NCBI GenBank assembly: GCA_021847245.1
Contig: JAJZUC010000007.1
Coordinates: 1-64,000 of the forward strand
Reading direction: 5' to 3'
Source: Deltaproteobacteria bacterium
Lineage (GTDB): Bacteria > Desulfobacterota > Desulfuromonadia > Geobacterales > Geobacteraceae
DNA: 64,000 nt
The translations under genes were made by a program, and so were the position numbers. Shown here piece after piece: positions 29,603 to 38,871 of the stretch (positions are counted from its first letter, which is position 1; each line of letters opens with the position of its first letter). A model generated the notes under the pieces. That model was given only the letters and a program-made list of their open reading frames with translations. It made no database searches and was not told the DNA's origin.

Positions 29603-30784
29603 ATGGGTGCTCTTTTCGGTGGGCTTCGCTGGTTTGCGGTGACGGTTCTGCTCCTTATGGGCATTTCGCTTTCAGCCGTTGCGCCGGTCGCGGCGGCGGG
29701 GGAACCCTCCACCGTGACGCAGGGCGAGCTGGCGGTGAGGCTTGTCACGGAACTGGGGCTGGAGAAGGGGCTTCCGGAAAAGCCGCAGCCGGCGGATTAC
29801 CTGGCGGTCCTTGGCGGGAGGCGTCATTACCGCTTCGAGGCCGAGGATGTCTACGATGCCGAAGGGGACAGTGTCTCCGTCAAGAACTACCCACTCTGCG
29901 GACCCTTTACCGGCAAGGGGTGGGTCTGCGGACTCGCCGTTTCCACCACGGTCAGGTTCGCGGTGTTTCTCCCCCGCGCCGGGGAGTACCGGCTGAAGGT
30001 GAGTTCCCGCGGGGACGGCCAGCTCTGGCGGGCAGGGGGAGAGGAATTTCGGGTCAGCACCGGCGGAGCGCTTCGGGAGGCGGTGGCTGGCAGCGTATCG
30101 CTGAAGGCGGGTCCCCAGGTCATTTCGGTCCAGCTTCCTCCCGAGGGGGGGGTGGACTGGATCGCGCTTGAGGCGGATGATCTCCCCGCGCTGGAGCCGC
30201 TGGAGGGCTGGCGTTTCGAGGCCCCCTTGACCTGGGGGACGATGGCCGAGGTGCTCGCCCCGCTCCTCGGGCTCGAACAGAAGATGCCGGTCGACAAGGC
30301 CGGGAGTCCGCATCCCGTTGCCGTCCATGCCGCGGCGAATCTTCCCGACGGTGTGACCACTACCACCGCCACCTTCCTCGGCCCCTTCACCCCGCCGAAG
30401 TGGGTCCGGGCCGGATCAGGGGGGGCGGTCATCGAGGTGCCGCTGGTGATCGAGGCGGCCGGAATGTACGAACTCCGGGTGCGACTGTTGGGGGATCCGG
30501 TCGTCATCGACTTCGACGGTAGGCGGTCCGAGCGTCCCGGAAAACCGTTTCTCGTCTGGCACAACCTCGGCATCATGCGTCTTCGGGAAGGTCGGCACCT
30601 GCTAACGCTCACCCTTCCTCCCCTCGGCGGAGCCGACGTGGTCGAGATCCTGAAGCATAAATCTTCTCCCGCCGACTACCTTGAGATCATCGGGTTGAAA
30701 GGTACGCCGCAGGCCACGGTAACGCGCGCCGCGTACGAAGAGGCCCTGAAAGTGGTGCTGAGCCGGTTTCGCGTTGCCAAATAG
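29603..30784 (+). CDS. secreted protein with duplicated beta-sandwich-like module, function unknown
   Basis: This 393-residue protein has a clear signal peptide (ending near APVAAA-GEP). Two related halves follow. Each has a helical segment (T-x-GE-x-A-x2-L ending in LGLE), a strand pair around GPFT-x-KGW / GPFTPPKW, then AGEYRLKV / AGMYELRV, and finally QLPPEGGVDWIALE / TLPPLGGADVVEIL. This points to a tandem duplication of an extracytoplasmic carbohydrate-binding-like fold, though no family is recognised. The ATG at 29603 follows GGGGGA. comEC starts 12 bases after the stop, so the two may be co-transcribed. The role is unknown. Confidence 0.75.
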   Translation: MGALFGGLRWFAVTVLLLMGISLSAVAPVAAAGEPSTVTQGELAVRLVTELGLEKGLPEKPQPADYLAVLGGRRHYRFEAEDVYDAEGDSVSVKNYPLCGPFTGKGWVCGLAVSTTVRFAVFLPRAGEYRLKVSSRGDGQLWRAGGEEFRVSTGGALREAVAGSVSLKAGPQVISVQLPPEGGVDWIALEADDLPALEPLEGWRFEAPLTWGTMAEVLAPLLGLEQKMPVDKAGSPHPVAVHAAANLPDGVTTTTATFLGPFTPPKWVRAGSGGAVIEVPLVIEAAGMYELRVRLLGDPVVIDFDGRRSERPGKPFLVWHNLGIMRLREGRHLLTLTLPPLGGADVVEILKHKSSPADYLEIIGLKGTPQATVTRAAYEEALKVVLSRFRVAK

Positions 30785-30795
30785 GGAGCCGGAGG

Positions 30796-33186
30796 GTGTT
30801 CCGAAACCCTCTGCTGCTCCCCCTGGGGGGGATGATCGCGGGGCTCTGCGCCGCGCACCATCTGGCCTTCGAACTTCCCGCTGTGGTTGTCTGGCTTGCT
30901 CTGGCCGGTGCCGGTGCGGCGTTTTTCCTCCACAACCGTCTCCCCTTCACCCTTCTCCTTGCCTTTTTTTTCTTCGCCTGGGGCACCGTTGCCCTGAAAC
31001 CGTTCCTCACTCCCGATCTCCCCGCTGAACACGTCATCAACCGCCTCTCCCAAGAACCCGTCATTGTCGAAGGGGTCATCGACAGCCGTCCCGAAGGGGC
31101 CGCCGGAGGGGAGCGAATATTCCTGCAGACAGAGCGGGTCGTCACGGGCGAGGCGTCCCTCGCCGCATCGGGGCGGCTCCTTCTCTACGTAAAGGAGGGG
31201 AGGGGGACATACTGCACCGGCGACCGGGTCAGGTTTTCAGCGCGGCTTCGTCGTCCCGAGAATTATGGCCTCCCGGGCGAATTCGACTATCGTCGCCATC
31301 TGGCATATCGGGACGTCTTCGTCACCGCCTCTCTCCCCCAGGCAGACCGGATCGTCCTGATGCGCGAAGGGGTGGACTTTCCGGTCCGGCGATGGTTCGA
31401 CCTCCTTGCCGCCAGGCTGGGAACCTTCATCAGCGAGCGATTCCCCGGCGAGGGAGGGGTTCTGCGGGCGCTTCTCATCGGCGACCGGGGTCTGGTGCCG
31501 GACGACGTGGCGGATGCCTACACGCGGGCGGGGGTGAATCACATCCTCTCCATTTCCGGCTTCCATGTCGGCGTGATCGGGATCGTCCTCTACCAGCTGT
31601 TGTTCCGGCTTCTGGCCCTCTCCGAATATTGCTCCCTGCGCTGGAATCTCCGCCGGCTCGCCCTCGTGGCGACCCTGCCGCCGGTTGTCTTCTATCTCTT
31701 CCTGAGCGGCGCCGCCCCGGCCACGGTCCGCTCGGTCGTCATGCTTGCCGCCTTTACCATGGCCCTGGTCCTGGAACGGGAGATCGATCCCCTCAATACC
31801 CTGGTCCTGGCGGCGTTTTCCCTCCTCGCCTGCTATCCGCAGGACCTCTTCGACCTCTCGTTTCAGCTCTCCTTCCTGGCCCTCTGGGGGCTTGTGGTTC
31901 TCCCGCCACTGATGATGCGGCCGCTGCGGGCCATCGAGAATAGAGTCGCCACCAAGCTCCTCCTCTTTCTTGCCGCGTCGGTGGCGGCAACTGCCGTCAC
32001 GCTGCTGCCGGTGGCGCAAACATTCCACCGGGTGTCGCTCGCCGGGATCCTCACCAATTTTCTCATCGTGCCGCTTCTCGGATACGGCGCCGTCATTGCC
32101 GGCTTTGCCGCTCTGCCGCTGATCCTGCTTTTCCCCGGCGCCGCCGAGGCCCCCCTGTGGCTTGCGGCGATGCTGGTGCGGGTGTCCGACGTCATCATAA
32201 CAACCCTGGCACGGATTCCTCCCCTGCCGCTCAGGAGCGTCTCCGCCCGGGAGATGCTCGTTTTCTATCTCGGTTTGACCGCCATGACTGTCATGGCGGA
32301 CGAGCGGGCGCGGAAGGTGGTCGGCGGTATTGCGGTGGCGGTTCTGCTTCTCTTCCATCTGCCGGCGGACGCCCGCGGCAATGGCACGCTCTCGGTCACG
32401 TTCCTGAGTCTCGGGCAGGGGGAATCGACCCTGGTCACCTTCCCCAACGGCAGGCGGATGCTTGTGGATGGAGGGGGGAGCCTCTACGACGGGGGGATGG
32501 ATGTGGGGGAGCGGCTCCTGGTTCCCGCACTCTGGAACCTGGGGGTCGACCGGATCGATTACGTCGTCATGACCCACCCCCACCCGGATCACATGAAGGG
32601 GCTCATCGCCGTCGCGGCGTCGTTGCCGATCGGTGAGTTCTGGGAAAGCGGGGAGGGGGGCGGCGGGGCCGACTATGGCCGGCTCAGGTGGCTCCTTGCG
32701 GACCGGGGAGTTGCAATCCGCCGGGTCGATGCCTCGTCTGCACCCCTTGCCGTCGGCGGCGTCAAGGTTGAACCGTTGTGGCCCGCCCCCAAGGGGGAGG
32801 GGGAGAAAGATGCCAACGAGGGATCGCTGGTAATGCGCCTTGCCTACGGTGCAACGGGGGTGCTTCTGACGGGCGACATCGGCGAGGAGACGGAGGAGCG
32901 CCTCCTGGCCGATCCGGCACGGCTTCGGTGCACCGTACTCAAGGTCCCCCACCACGGAAGCCGGCATTCCTCGTCCAAGGGGTTTCTCGATGCCTCCGCT
33001 CCCCGCGTGGCGCTGATATCGGCCGGAAAGCACAACAGCTTCGGCCTCCCCGCGGAGCAGACCCTCCAGCGTCTGGCGCAGCGGCGCATCGCCGTCTACC
33101 GCACCGACCGCGACGGGACCATCGAGGTGGCGAGCGACGGGCGGAGCGAGACGGTCCGCACCTTCGTACAGGGGCATTTCCGTTGA
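30796..33186 (+). CDS. comEC: ComEC/Rec2 DNA-uptake channel protein
   Basis: This 796-residue protein has N-terminal membrane helices, a DUF4131-type periplasmic domain (about 60-200), a Competence domain with many helices (about 215-500; NHILSISGFHVGVIGIV), and a C-terminal metallo-beta-lactamase domain. The last has the metal motif MTHPHPDHMKGL and later VLKVPHHGSRHSS. ComEC moves single-stranded DNA through the inner membrane during transformation. The GTG start is preceded by GGGAGCCGGAGG. The full-length gene suggests the organism may take up DNA, but other competence genes are not in this window. The promoter of the next gene overlaps its stop codon. Confidence 0.92.
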   Translation: MFRNPLLLPLGGMIAGLCAAHHLAFELPAVVVWLALAGAGAAFFLHNRLPFTLLLAFFFFAWGTVALKPFLTPDLPAEHVINRLSQEPVIVEGVIDSRPEGAAGGERIFLQTERVVTGEASLAASGRLLLYVKEGRGTYCTGDRVRFSARLRRPENYGLPGEFDYRRHLAYRDVFVTASLPQADRIVLMREGVDFPVRRWFDLLAARLGTFISERFPGEGGVLRALLIGDRGLVPDDVADAYTRAGVNHILSISGFHVGVIGIVLYQLLFRLLALSEYCSLRWNLRRLALVATLPPVVFYLFLSGAAPATVRSVVMLAAFTMALVLEREIDPLNTLVLAAFSLLACYPQDLFDLSFQLSFLALWGLVVLPPLMMRPLRAIENRVATKLLLFLAASVAATAVTLLPVAQTFHRVSLAGILTNFLIVPLLGYGAVIAGFAALPLILLFPGAAEAPLWLAAMLVRVSDVIITTLARIPPLPLRSVSAREMLVFYLGLTAMTVMADERARKVVGGIAVAVLLLFHLPADARGNGTLSVTFLSLGQGESTLVTFPNGRRMLVDGGGSLYDGGMDVGERLLVPALWNLGVDRIDYVVMTHPHPDHMKGLIAVAASLPIGEFWESGEGGGGADYGRLRWLLADRGVAIRRVDASSAPLAVGGVKVEPLWPAPKGEGEKDANEGSLVMRLAYGATGVLLTGDIGEETEERLLADPARLRCTVLKVPHHGSRHSSSKGFLDASAPRVALISAGKHNSFGLPAEQTLQRLAQRRIAVYRTDRDGTIEVASDGRSETVRTFVQGHFR

Positions 33187-33211
33187 CAAATACCGGCGAT
33201 TATCTGATAGT
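33183..33211 (+). promoter_or_regulatory. promoter of the Hypr-type GGDEF gene
   Basis: TTGACA (33183-33188) and GATAGT (33206-33211) are 17 bases apart; the -35 element overlaps the comEC stop codon. Confidence 0.6.
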
Positions 33212-33265
33212 CTAAGAACTCGTGCGGAAGCAGTTCCGCCCACCACCCGTCAGGAGTCACTCCCC

Positions 33266-34645
33266 ATGGAACGGATCCTCGTCGTCGAAGATGACCGGTT
33301 TTTTCGACAGATGTATGCCGATCTCCTCATGGAGGAAGGGTACGAGGTCAATACCGTCGCCTCCGGCGACGAAGCGTTTGAGCTGCTTGAAAAAAACGAT
33401 TACCAGCTTGTAATCACCGACCTCGTCATGCCGGGGATGAGCGGGATCGAGGTGCTTTCCCGGGTAAAGCGGCAGACCCCCACGGTCGACGTCATCCTCG
33501 TAACGGGCCATGCCAATCTGGAATCAGCCATCCTGGCCCTCAAGAACGGAGCGCGGGACTACATCCTCAAGCCGTTCAATCACGAGGAGTTCAAGCATAC
33601 CGTAGCACTCTGCTTCGAGCAGCGACGCCTGATCAACGAGAACTTCGAGCTGCGCGAGCTGCTCAACCTTTTCCAGGCGGGGCAGAACATCGCAAACTGT
33701 CTCGACCTGGAGCGGATTTCCGGCGTTGTGGTGGACGCCTTGATCCGGGAGATCGGCGGGTGTCGCGCCATCGGCCTCTTTCCCGGGAAAAACGGCCTGC
33801 TGGAGCTGAAGGAGAATCGGGGATTCTCCGCCGGGGAAGCGGAACGGATCGCCGGGATCCTCCTGCCCCGTTGCGACGAGCTGCCCGATGACGGCAACGG
33901 GATCAAGCGGCTCGACTCCATGCTGTTTTCGGATGAAGAGATCCTGAGAGGGGCGGAGCTGACCGACGGCGTCCTGCTCTTCATCTGCTCTAAAACGTTC
34001 ATTCAGGGGGCCGTGGCGCTTTTCAACGAGCCGGGTCGCCCGTTGCCGGCCGGTTTCGGCAAGAAAAGCGTCCATTTTCTCCTGGAGCAGTCGTCGCTCG
34101 CCATCGACAACGCGGCCCGTTACGCCAACGCCCGGGACATGCTCTACATCGACGAACTGACTGGGCTCTTCAATTACCGCTACCTCGACATTTCCCTCGA
34201 CCGGGAACTGAAGCGGGCCGACCGGTTCGGGACCACGGTCTCGATGATCTTCATCGACCTGGATCATTTCAAGAAGGTCAACGACAGCCACGGTCACCTG
34301 ATGGGGAGCAAGGTACTGAACGAAGTGGGGCACCTGCTCAAGAAATCGGTGCGTGAGGTCGATATCGTCATCCGTTATGGCGGTGACGAGTTCACGGTCA
34401 TTCTCGTCGAGACCGCCGAGAAAGGGGCGGCGACCGTTGCCGAAAGGGTCCGCCGTTCCATCGAGGGGCACACCTTCCTTGCCGATGCCGGCCTTGATGT
34501 GCGGCTCACCGCCAGCCTCGGTTACGCCTGCTATCCCGTGGATACCCAGTCCAAGCTTGAGCTTCTGGAACTGGCCGACCAGGCCATGTACCTGGGAAAG
34601 GAACAGGGAAAGAACTGTGTTTTCCGGGCGACATCCATCCGTTAG
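33266..34645 (+). CDS. gacA: REC-GAF-GGDEF protein of the Hypr type, probable cyclic AMP-GMP synthase
   Basis: This 459-residue protein has a receiver domain (acceptor Asp in LVITDLVMPGMSG), a GAF-like middle domain (about 130-285) and a GGDEF domain with active site RYGGDEF. In the base-recognition segment NDSHGHLMGSKVL, residue 348 is Ser where ordinary diguanylate cyclases have Asp (GHxxGD). This Asp-to-Ser change is the mark of Hypr enzymes, which make 3',3'-cyclic AMP-GMP. The same protein lies just before hisS and acnB in G. sulfurreducens, where its cyclic AMP-GMP controls electron transfer to metal particles through GEMM-I riboswitches. The symbol follows that enzyme; activity here is inferred. 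AGGAG lies upstream of the ATG. Confidence 0.88.
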   Translation: MERILVVEDDRFFRQMYADLLMEEGYEVNTVASGDEAFELLEKNDYQLVITDLVMPGMSGIEVLSRVKRQTPTVDVILVTGHANLESAILALKNGARDYILKPFNHEEFKHTVALCFEQRRLINENFELRELLNLFQAGQNIANCLDLERISGVVVDALIREIGGCRAIGLFPGKNGLLELKENRGFSAGEAERIAGILLPRCDELPDDGNGIKRLDSMLFSDEEILRGAELTDGVLLFICSKTFIQGAVALFNEPGRPLPAGFGKKSVHFLLEQSSLAIDNAARYANARDMLYIDELTGLFNYRYLDISLDRELKRADRFGTTVSMIFIDLDHFKKVNDSHGHLMGSKVLNEVGHLLKKSVREVDIVIRYGGDEFTVILVETAEKGAATVAERVRRSIEGHTFLADAGLDVRLTASLGYACYPVDTQSKLELLELADQAMYLGKEQGKNCVFRATSIR

Positions 34646-34687
34646 CCCGAATATCTGTCACTATGCAATGGAGGAGCAGGCAAGTAT

Positions 34688-35941
34688 ATGATCACCGGCA
34701 TCAAGGGGTTTAACGATATTCTTCCCGGCGAGGTTGAAACCTGGCAGCACATCGAGGCTGCGGCGCGCCGCGTCTTCGGCTGCTACGGATTTTCCGAGAT
34801 TCGCATCCCGATCCTCGAAAAAACCGAGCTCTTCTGCCGCTCCATCGGTGATACCACCGACATTGTGGAGAAGGAGATGTACTCCTTCGTCGACAAGGGT
34901 GAGAACGCCGTCACCATGCGCCCGGAGGGGACGGCGAGCGTCATGCGGGCCTACATCGAGCACAAGCTCTACGCCCAGGATCCCGTGGCGAAGCTCTACT
35001 ACCTGGGCCCCATGTTCCGCTACGAACGCCCCCAGAAGGGACGCTACCGCCAGTTTCACCAGATCGGCGCCGAGGTGACCGGCGTCACCGATCCGAAGGT
35101 CGATGCCCAGGTTCTCACCATGCTCTGCCACTTCTTCGCCGAACTGGGCCTCACGGAGCCGACGCTCCAGATCAACTCCCTCGGCTGTCCCGACTGCCGC
35201 CCCGCCTATCGCGAGGCCCTGAAGGGCTTTCTGCGGGAGCGGCTCGACCGTCTCTGCGACGACTGCAAGCGGCGGTACGAGACCAATCCCCTCCGGGCGC
35301 TGGACTGCAAGTCGGCCCACTGCAAGGAGGCGACGGCCGATGCCCCGGCCATGCTCGACCACCTCTGCCCCGCGTGCAACGGCCACTTCGCCGCCACCCG
35401 CCGCCATCTGGAGCGGGTGGGGACACCCTATGCGATCAACACCCGGATGGTGAGGGGGCTCGATTACTACACCCGCACCACCTTCGAGCTGGTCACGGGA
35501 CTCCTCGGCGCCCAGAGCGCCGTTGCCGCAGGAGGACGCTACGATGGCCTCATCGCCGATCTCGGCGGTCCCGGCATCCCCGGCATCGGCTTTGCCATGG
35601 GGGTGGAGCGCGTGGCGCTGCTTCTGAAGGAGCAGACCTTCGCCCGGCGCCCGGACCTCTTCGTTGCAGCGCTGGGCGAAGGGGCCCAGGACGAGGCGTT
35701 TCTTCTCATGAGCTCCCTTCAGCGCCTCGGCTTTACCGTCGAGATGGACTACGAAGGGAAGAGCCTCAAAAGCCAGATGCGGCGCGCCGACAAGCTCAAT
35801 GCCCGCTTCACCCTGATCATCGGCGGCGATGAGCTGCTCCGGGGGAGTGCCGTCCTCAAGAACATGGATGCCGGAAGCCAGGGGGACGTTGCGCTGAAGC
35901 CCGAGACAATAGCCTCCCACCTCCGTATCGACAAGCCGTAA
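34688..35941 (+). CDS. hisS: histidyl-tRNA synthetase
   Basis: This 417-residue class II synthetase charges tRNA-His. Motif 1 lies near residue 40. Motif 2 appears as YYLGPMFRYERPQKGRYRQF. The histidine-specific loops read RGLDYYTRTTFELV and GGRYDGLIADLGG, and motif 3 is GIGFAMGVERV. The C-terminal anticodon-binding domain starts near residue 325. The start region AGTATATGATC is shared with two other genes of this window. It is followed by a strong terminator, so it ends the transcript that began at the GGDEF gene or before it. Confidence 0.97.
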   Translation: MITGIKGFNDILPGEVETWQHIEAAARRVFGCYGFSEIRIPILEKTELFCRSIGDTTDIVEKEMYSFVDKGENAVTMRPEGTASVMRAYIEHKLYAQDPVAKLYYLGPMFRYERPQKGRYRQFHQIGAEVTGVTDPKVDAQVLTMLCHFFAELGLTEPTLQINSLGCPDCRPAYREALKGFLRERLDRLCDDCKRRYETNPLRALDCKSAHCKEATADAPAMLDHLCPACNGHFAATRRHLERVGTPYAINTRMVRGLDYYTRTTFELVTGLLGAQSAVAAGGRYDGLIADLGGPGIPGIGFAMGVERVALLLKEQTFARRPDLFVAALGEGAQDEAFLLMSSLQRLGFTVEMDYEGKSLKSQMRRADKLNARFTLIIGGDELLRGSAVLKNMDAGSQGDVALKPETIASHLRIDKP

Positions 35942-35949
35942 TCCCTGCC

Positions 35950-35980
35950 GGGGCGGGTCTTTCCCGCCCCGTTCCTTTTC
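35950..35980 (+). terminator. Rho-independent terminator after hisS
   Basis: GGGGCGGG and CCCGCCCC form an 8-bp stem with loop TCTTT, followed by GTTCCTTTTC. Confidence 0.75.
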
Positions 35981-36031
35981 GCCTTTCCCTTGCCGCCATC
36001 TTTCCCGCTTTCCTGAAATCCACTTAAGCAA

Positions 36032-36060
36032 TTGACATTCGCCCGCGGAAATTGTATACA
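36032..36060 (+). promoter_or_regulatory. strong sigma-70 promoter of acnB
   Basis: TTGACA (36032-36037) and TATACA (36055-36060) are exactly 17 bases apart, about 90 bases before the ATG. Confidence 0.75.
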
Positions 36061-36147
36061 GTATCCATTTTCCGTTAGCTCAACATAGTGTCAACACCCC
36101 GTAATAACGATCAAATCAAGCAGCAAATCCACAGGAGGATACGTACC

Positions 36148-38691
36148 ATGATCGAAGCCTATCTCGCCCACGAAGCCGAGCGCAAGGCCCAGGGAATCCC
36201 GGCGCTGCCGCTCAACCCCGAGCAGGCCGCCGACCTCTGCAACCTGCTGGAGAATCCCCCCGCCGGGAAAGAGGAGTTTCTGCTCCATCTGCTGAAAGAG
36301 CGCGTCTCCCCCGGCGTCGACCCCGCCGCCAAGGTCAAGGCCGCTTTCCTGGCCGAAATCGTCAAGGGGAGCAAGAAATCGCCGCTGGTGTCGAAGGTGG
36401 ACGCCATCCGCATCCTCGGCACCATGATGGGTGGCTACAACGTGGCTCCGCTGGTGGAGTCCCTCAAGGACGCCGAACTGGCCGACGAGGCCGCCAGGGC
36501 CCTCTCCGGCATGACCCTGGTCTACGACGGCTTCGATCAGGTGGTGGAGCTTTCCAAGTCCAACGCCGCCGCCAAGAAGGTGCTGGAATCGTGGGCCAAT
36601 GCCGAGTGGTTCACCTCCAAGCCCGGCGTTCCCGAGACCATCAAGGTCAAGGTCTTCAAGGTGGAAGGGGAGATCAACACCGACGACTTCTCTCCGGCCG
36701 GCGACGCCTGGAGCCGCCCCGACATCCCGCTCCACGCCCTAGCCATGGGGAAGACCCGTTTCCCGAACCGCCTCAAGGACATCGCCGAGTGGCGTGCTGC
36801 CGGCAACCAGGTCGCCTTTGTCGGGGATGTTGTCGGAACCGGCTCCTCCAGAAAGAGCGCCTGCAACTCGGTCCTCTGGCACATCGGCCAGGAGATTCCG
36901 GCCGTCCCCAACAAGAAGACCGCCGGCGTCATCATCGGCGGCGTCATCGCCCCGATCTTCTTCAACACCGCCCAGGATTCCGGAGCGCTCCCCATCAAGG
37001 CCGACGTCACGAAGATGAACGATGGCGACGTGATCACCATCAACACCAAAAAGGGTGAGATCGCCAACGAGAAGGGTGAGGTCATCTCCACCTTCAAGCT
37101 CTCCCCCAACACCATCGCCGACGAGTTCCGCGCCGGCGGCCGCATCCCCCTCATCATCGGCCGCGCCGTCACCGAGAAGGCCCGCAAGGCTCTAGGCCTC
37201 GGTGACACCGACGTCTTCACCAAACCGGTGAACCCGCAACCGAAGCCGGGTCAGGGGTACTCGCTGGCCCAGAAGATGGTCGGCAAGGCCTGCGGCGTGG
37301 CCGGCGTGCTGCCCGGCACCGCCTGCGAGCCGAAGATGACCACCGTCGGTTCCCAGGACACCACCGGCCCCATGACCGCCGACGAGCTGAAGGAACTCGC
37401 CTGCCTCAAGTTCCTCTCGCCGATGTTCATGCAGTCGTTCTGCCACACCGCCGCCTATCCGAAGCCGGCCGACGTGAAGATGCACAAGACCCTTCCCGGC
37501 TTCATCATCGAGCGCGGCGGGGTACCCTTGAAGCCGGGCGACGGCGTCATCCACTCCTGGCTGAACCGTCTGCTGCTGCCCGACACCGTCGGGACCGGCG
37601 GCGACTCCCACACCCGCTTCCCGATCGGGATCAGCTTCCCGGCCGGCTCGGGCCTCGTGGCTTTTGCCGGCGCCATGGGTTTCATGCCGCTCGACATGCC
37701 GGAATCGGTCCTGGTCCGCTTCAAGGGTAAGCTCAACCCGGGCATTACGCTGCGCGACGCTGTCAACGCCATCCCCTACTGGGCCATCAAGCAGGGGAAA
37801 CTGACCGTCCCCAAGAAGAACAAGATCAACATCTTCAACGGCCGCATCCTGGAGATGGAAGGGCTTCCCGACCTCAGCGTCGAGCAGGCCTTCGAGCTGA
37901 CCGACGCCGCTGCCGAGCGTTCCGCCGCTGCCGGCTGCATCCAGCTCTCCAGGGAGTCTGTCGCCACGTACCTCCGCTCCAACGTGGCCCTCATGAAGAA
38001 GATGATCGCCGACGGCTACCAGGACGCCCAGACCCTCCAGAACCGCATCGATGCGGTGAACGAGTGGCTGAAGAACCCGCAGCTCCTCGAAGCCGACAAG
38101 AATGCGCAAGAGACCGGCGCCTATGCCGATGTGATCGAGATCGACCTCGCCGAGATTACCGAGCCGATCCTCGCCTGCCCGAACGACCCGGACGACGTGA
38201 AGCTCCTCTCCGAGGTGGCCGGCACCCCGATCCAGGACGTGTTCCTCGGTTCCTGCATGACCAACATCGGCCACTTCCGCGCCGCCGCCGAGATCTGGCG
38301 CGGTCAGAAGTTCAACCAGAACGTCCGTACCTGGATCTGCCCGCCGACCCGCATGGATCAGGCCCAGCTCAAGGACGAGGCGCTCTTCTCCATCTACAGC
38401 GCCGTGGGCGCCCGGATCGAGATCGCCGGCTGCTCCCTCTGCATGGGGAACCAGGCCCGCGTGCCCGACAAGTCCAATGTCTTCTCCACCTCCACCCGCA
38501 ACTTCGACGACCGGATGGGAGACGGTGCCCAGGTCTTCCTCGGCTCCGCCGAGATCGGCGCGGTCATTTCCAACATCGGCAAGATCCCGACCCCGGCCGA
38601 GTACCTGGCGGTCTACAAGGAGAAGATCGAACCGAAGAAGGATGCGGTGTACAAGTATCTGCAGTTCGACGAGATGCCGGAGTACAAGTAG
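36148..38691 (+). CDS. acnB: aconitate hydratase B
   Basis: This 847-residue 4Fe-4S enzyme converts citrate to isocitrate in the TCA cycle, the main acetate-oxidising route of Geobacter. The N-terminal HEAT-like domain (1-160) and swivel domain ([19 protein letters not shown]) are in the order of AcnB. The cluster ligands lie in [10 protein letters not shown] and CSLCMGNQ, and the substrate region has [14 protein letters not shown]. The ATG at 36148 matches the AcnB N-terminus ([13 protein letters not shown]) and follows AGGAGG by 9 bases; the frame is open 20 codons further upstream but without such a site. It has its own strong promoter and terminator. Confidence 0.97.
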   Translation: MIEAYLAHEAERKAQGIPALPLNPEQAADLCNLLENPPAGKEEFLLHLLKERVSPGVDPAAKVKAAFLAEIVKGSKKSPLVSKVDAIRILGTMMGGYNVAPLVESLKDAELADEAARALSGMTLVYDGFDQVVELSKSNAAAKKVLESWANAEWFTSKPGVPETIKVKVFKVEGEINTDDFSPAGDAWSRPDIPLHALAMGKTRFPNRLKDIAEWRAAGNQVAFVGDVVGTGSSRKSACNSVLWHIGQEIPAVPNKKTAGVIIGGVIAPIFFNTAQDSGALPIKADVTKMNDGDVITINTKKGEIANEKGEVISTFKLSPNTIADEFRAGGRIPLIIGRAVTEKARKALGLGDTDVFTKPVNPQPKPGQGYSLAQKMVGKACGVAGVLPGTACEPKMTTVGSQDTTGPMTADELKELACLKFLSPMFMQSFCHTAAYPKPADVKMHKTLPGFIIERGGVPLKPGDGVIHSWLNRLLLPDTVGTGGDSHTRFPIGISFPAGSGLVAFAGAMGFMPLDMPESVLVRFKGKLNPGITLRDAVNAIPYWAIKQGKLTVPKKNKINIFNGRILEMEGLPDLSVEQAFELTDAAAERSAAAGCIQLSRESVATYLRSNVALMKKMIADGYQDAQTLQNRIDAVNEWLKNPQLLEADKNAQETGAYADVIEIDLAEITEPILACPNDPDDVKLLSEVAGTPIQDVFLGSCMTNIGHFRAAAEIWRGQKFNQNVRTWICPPTRMDQAQLKDEALFSIYSAVGARIEIAGCSLCMGNQARVPDKSNVFSTSTRNFDDRMGDGAQVFLGSAEIGAVISNIGKIPTPAEYLAVYKEKIEPKKDAVYKYLQFDEMPEYK

Positions 38692-38752
38692 TCACGGCGC
38701 GATTTTGATGCCTGAACGCCTGAAGCCGTAAGGCGGAAAGCGTGAAATGAGG

Positions 38753-38786
38753 ACCCCCGTTCGGGCTTGCCCGGGCGGGGGTTTTT
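38753..38786 (+). terminator. Rho-independent terminator after acnB
   Basis: ACCCCCGTTCGGGC and GCCCGGGCGGGGGT pair over 14 bp with two G-U pairs, followed by TTTTTG. Confidence 0.85.
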
Positions 38787-38871
38787 GCTTTGCACCTGCA
38801 GGAGGAATCGAGTATTCTTAAATTGCTTTCAGCAGCACAGCGGCAAATTATCTTGAGAGGGAGTGACACCG

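Noticed and set aside
31237-33246. Long open frame on the minus strand opposite comEC (and similar ones opposite the ActB-like gene, the permease and ettA)
   Set aside because: These are mirror frames of high-GC genes; they lack recognisable domains, ribosome binding sites and plausible composition, while the opposite strand encodes clear protein families.
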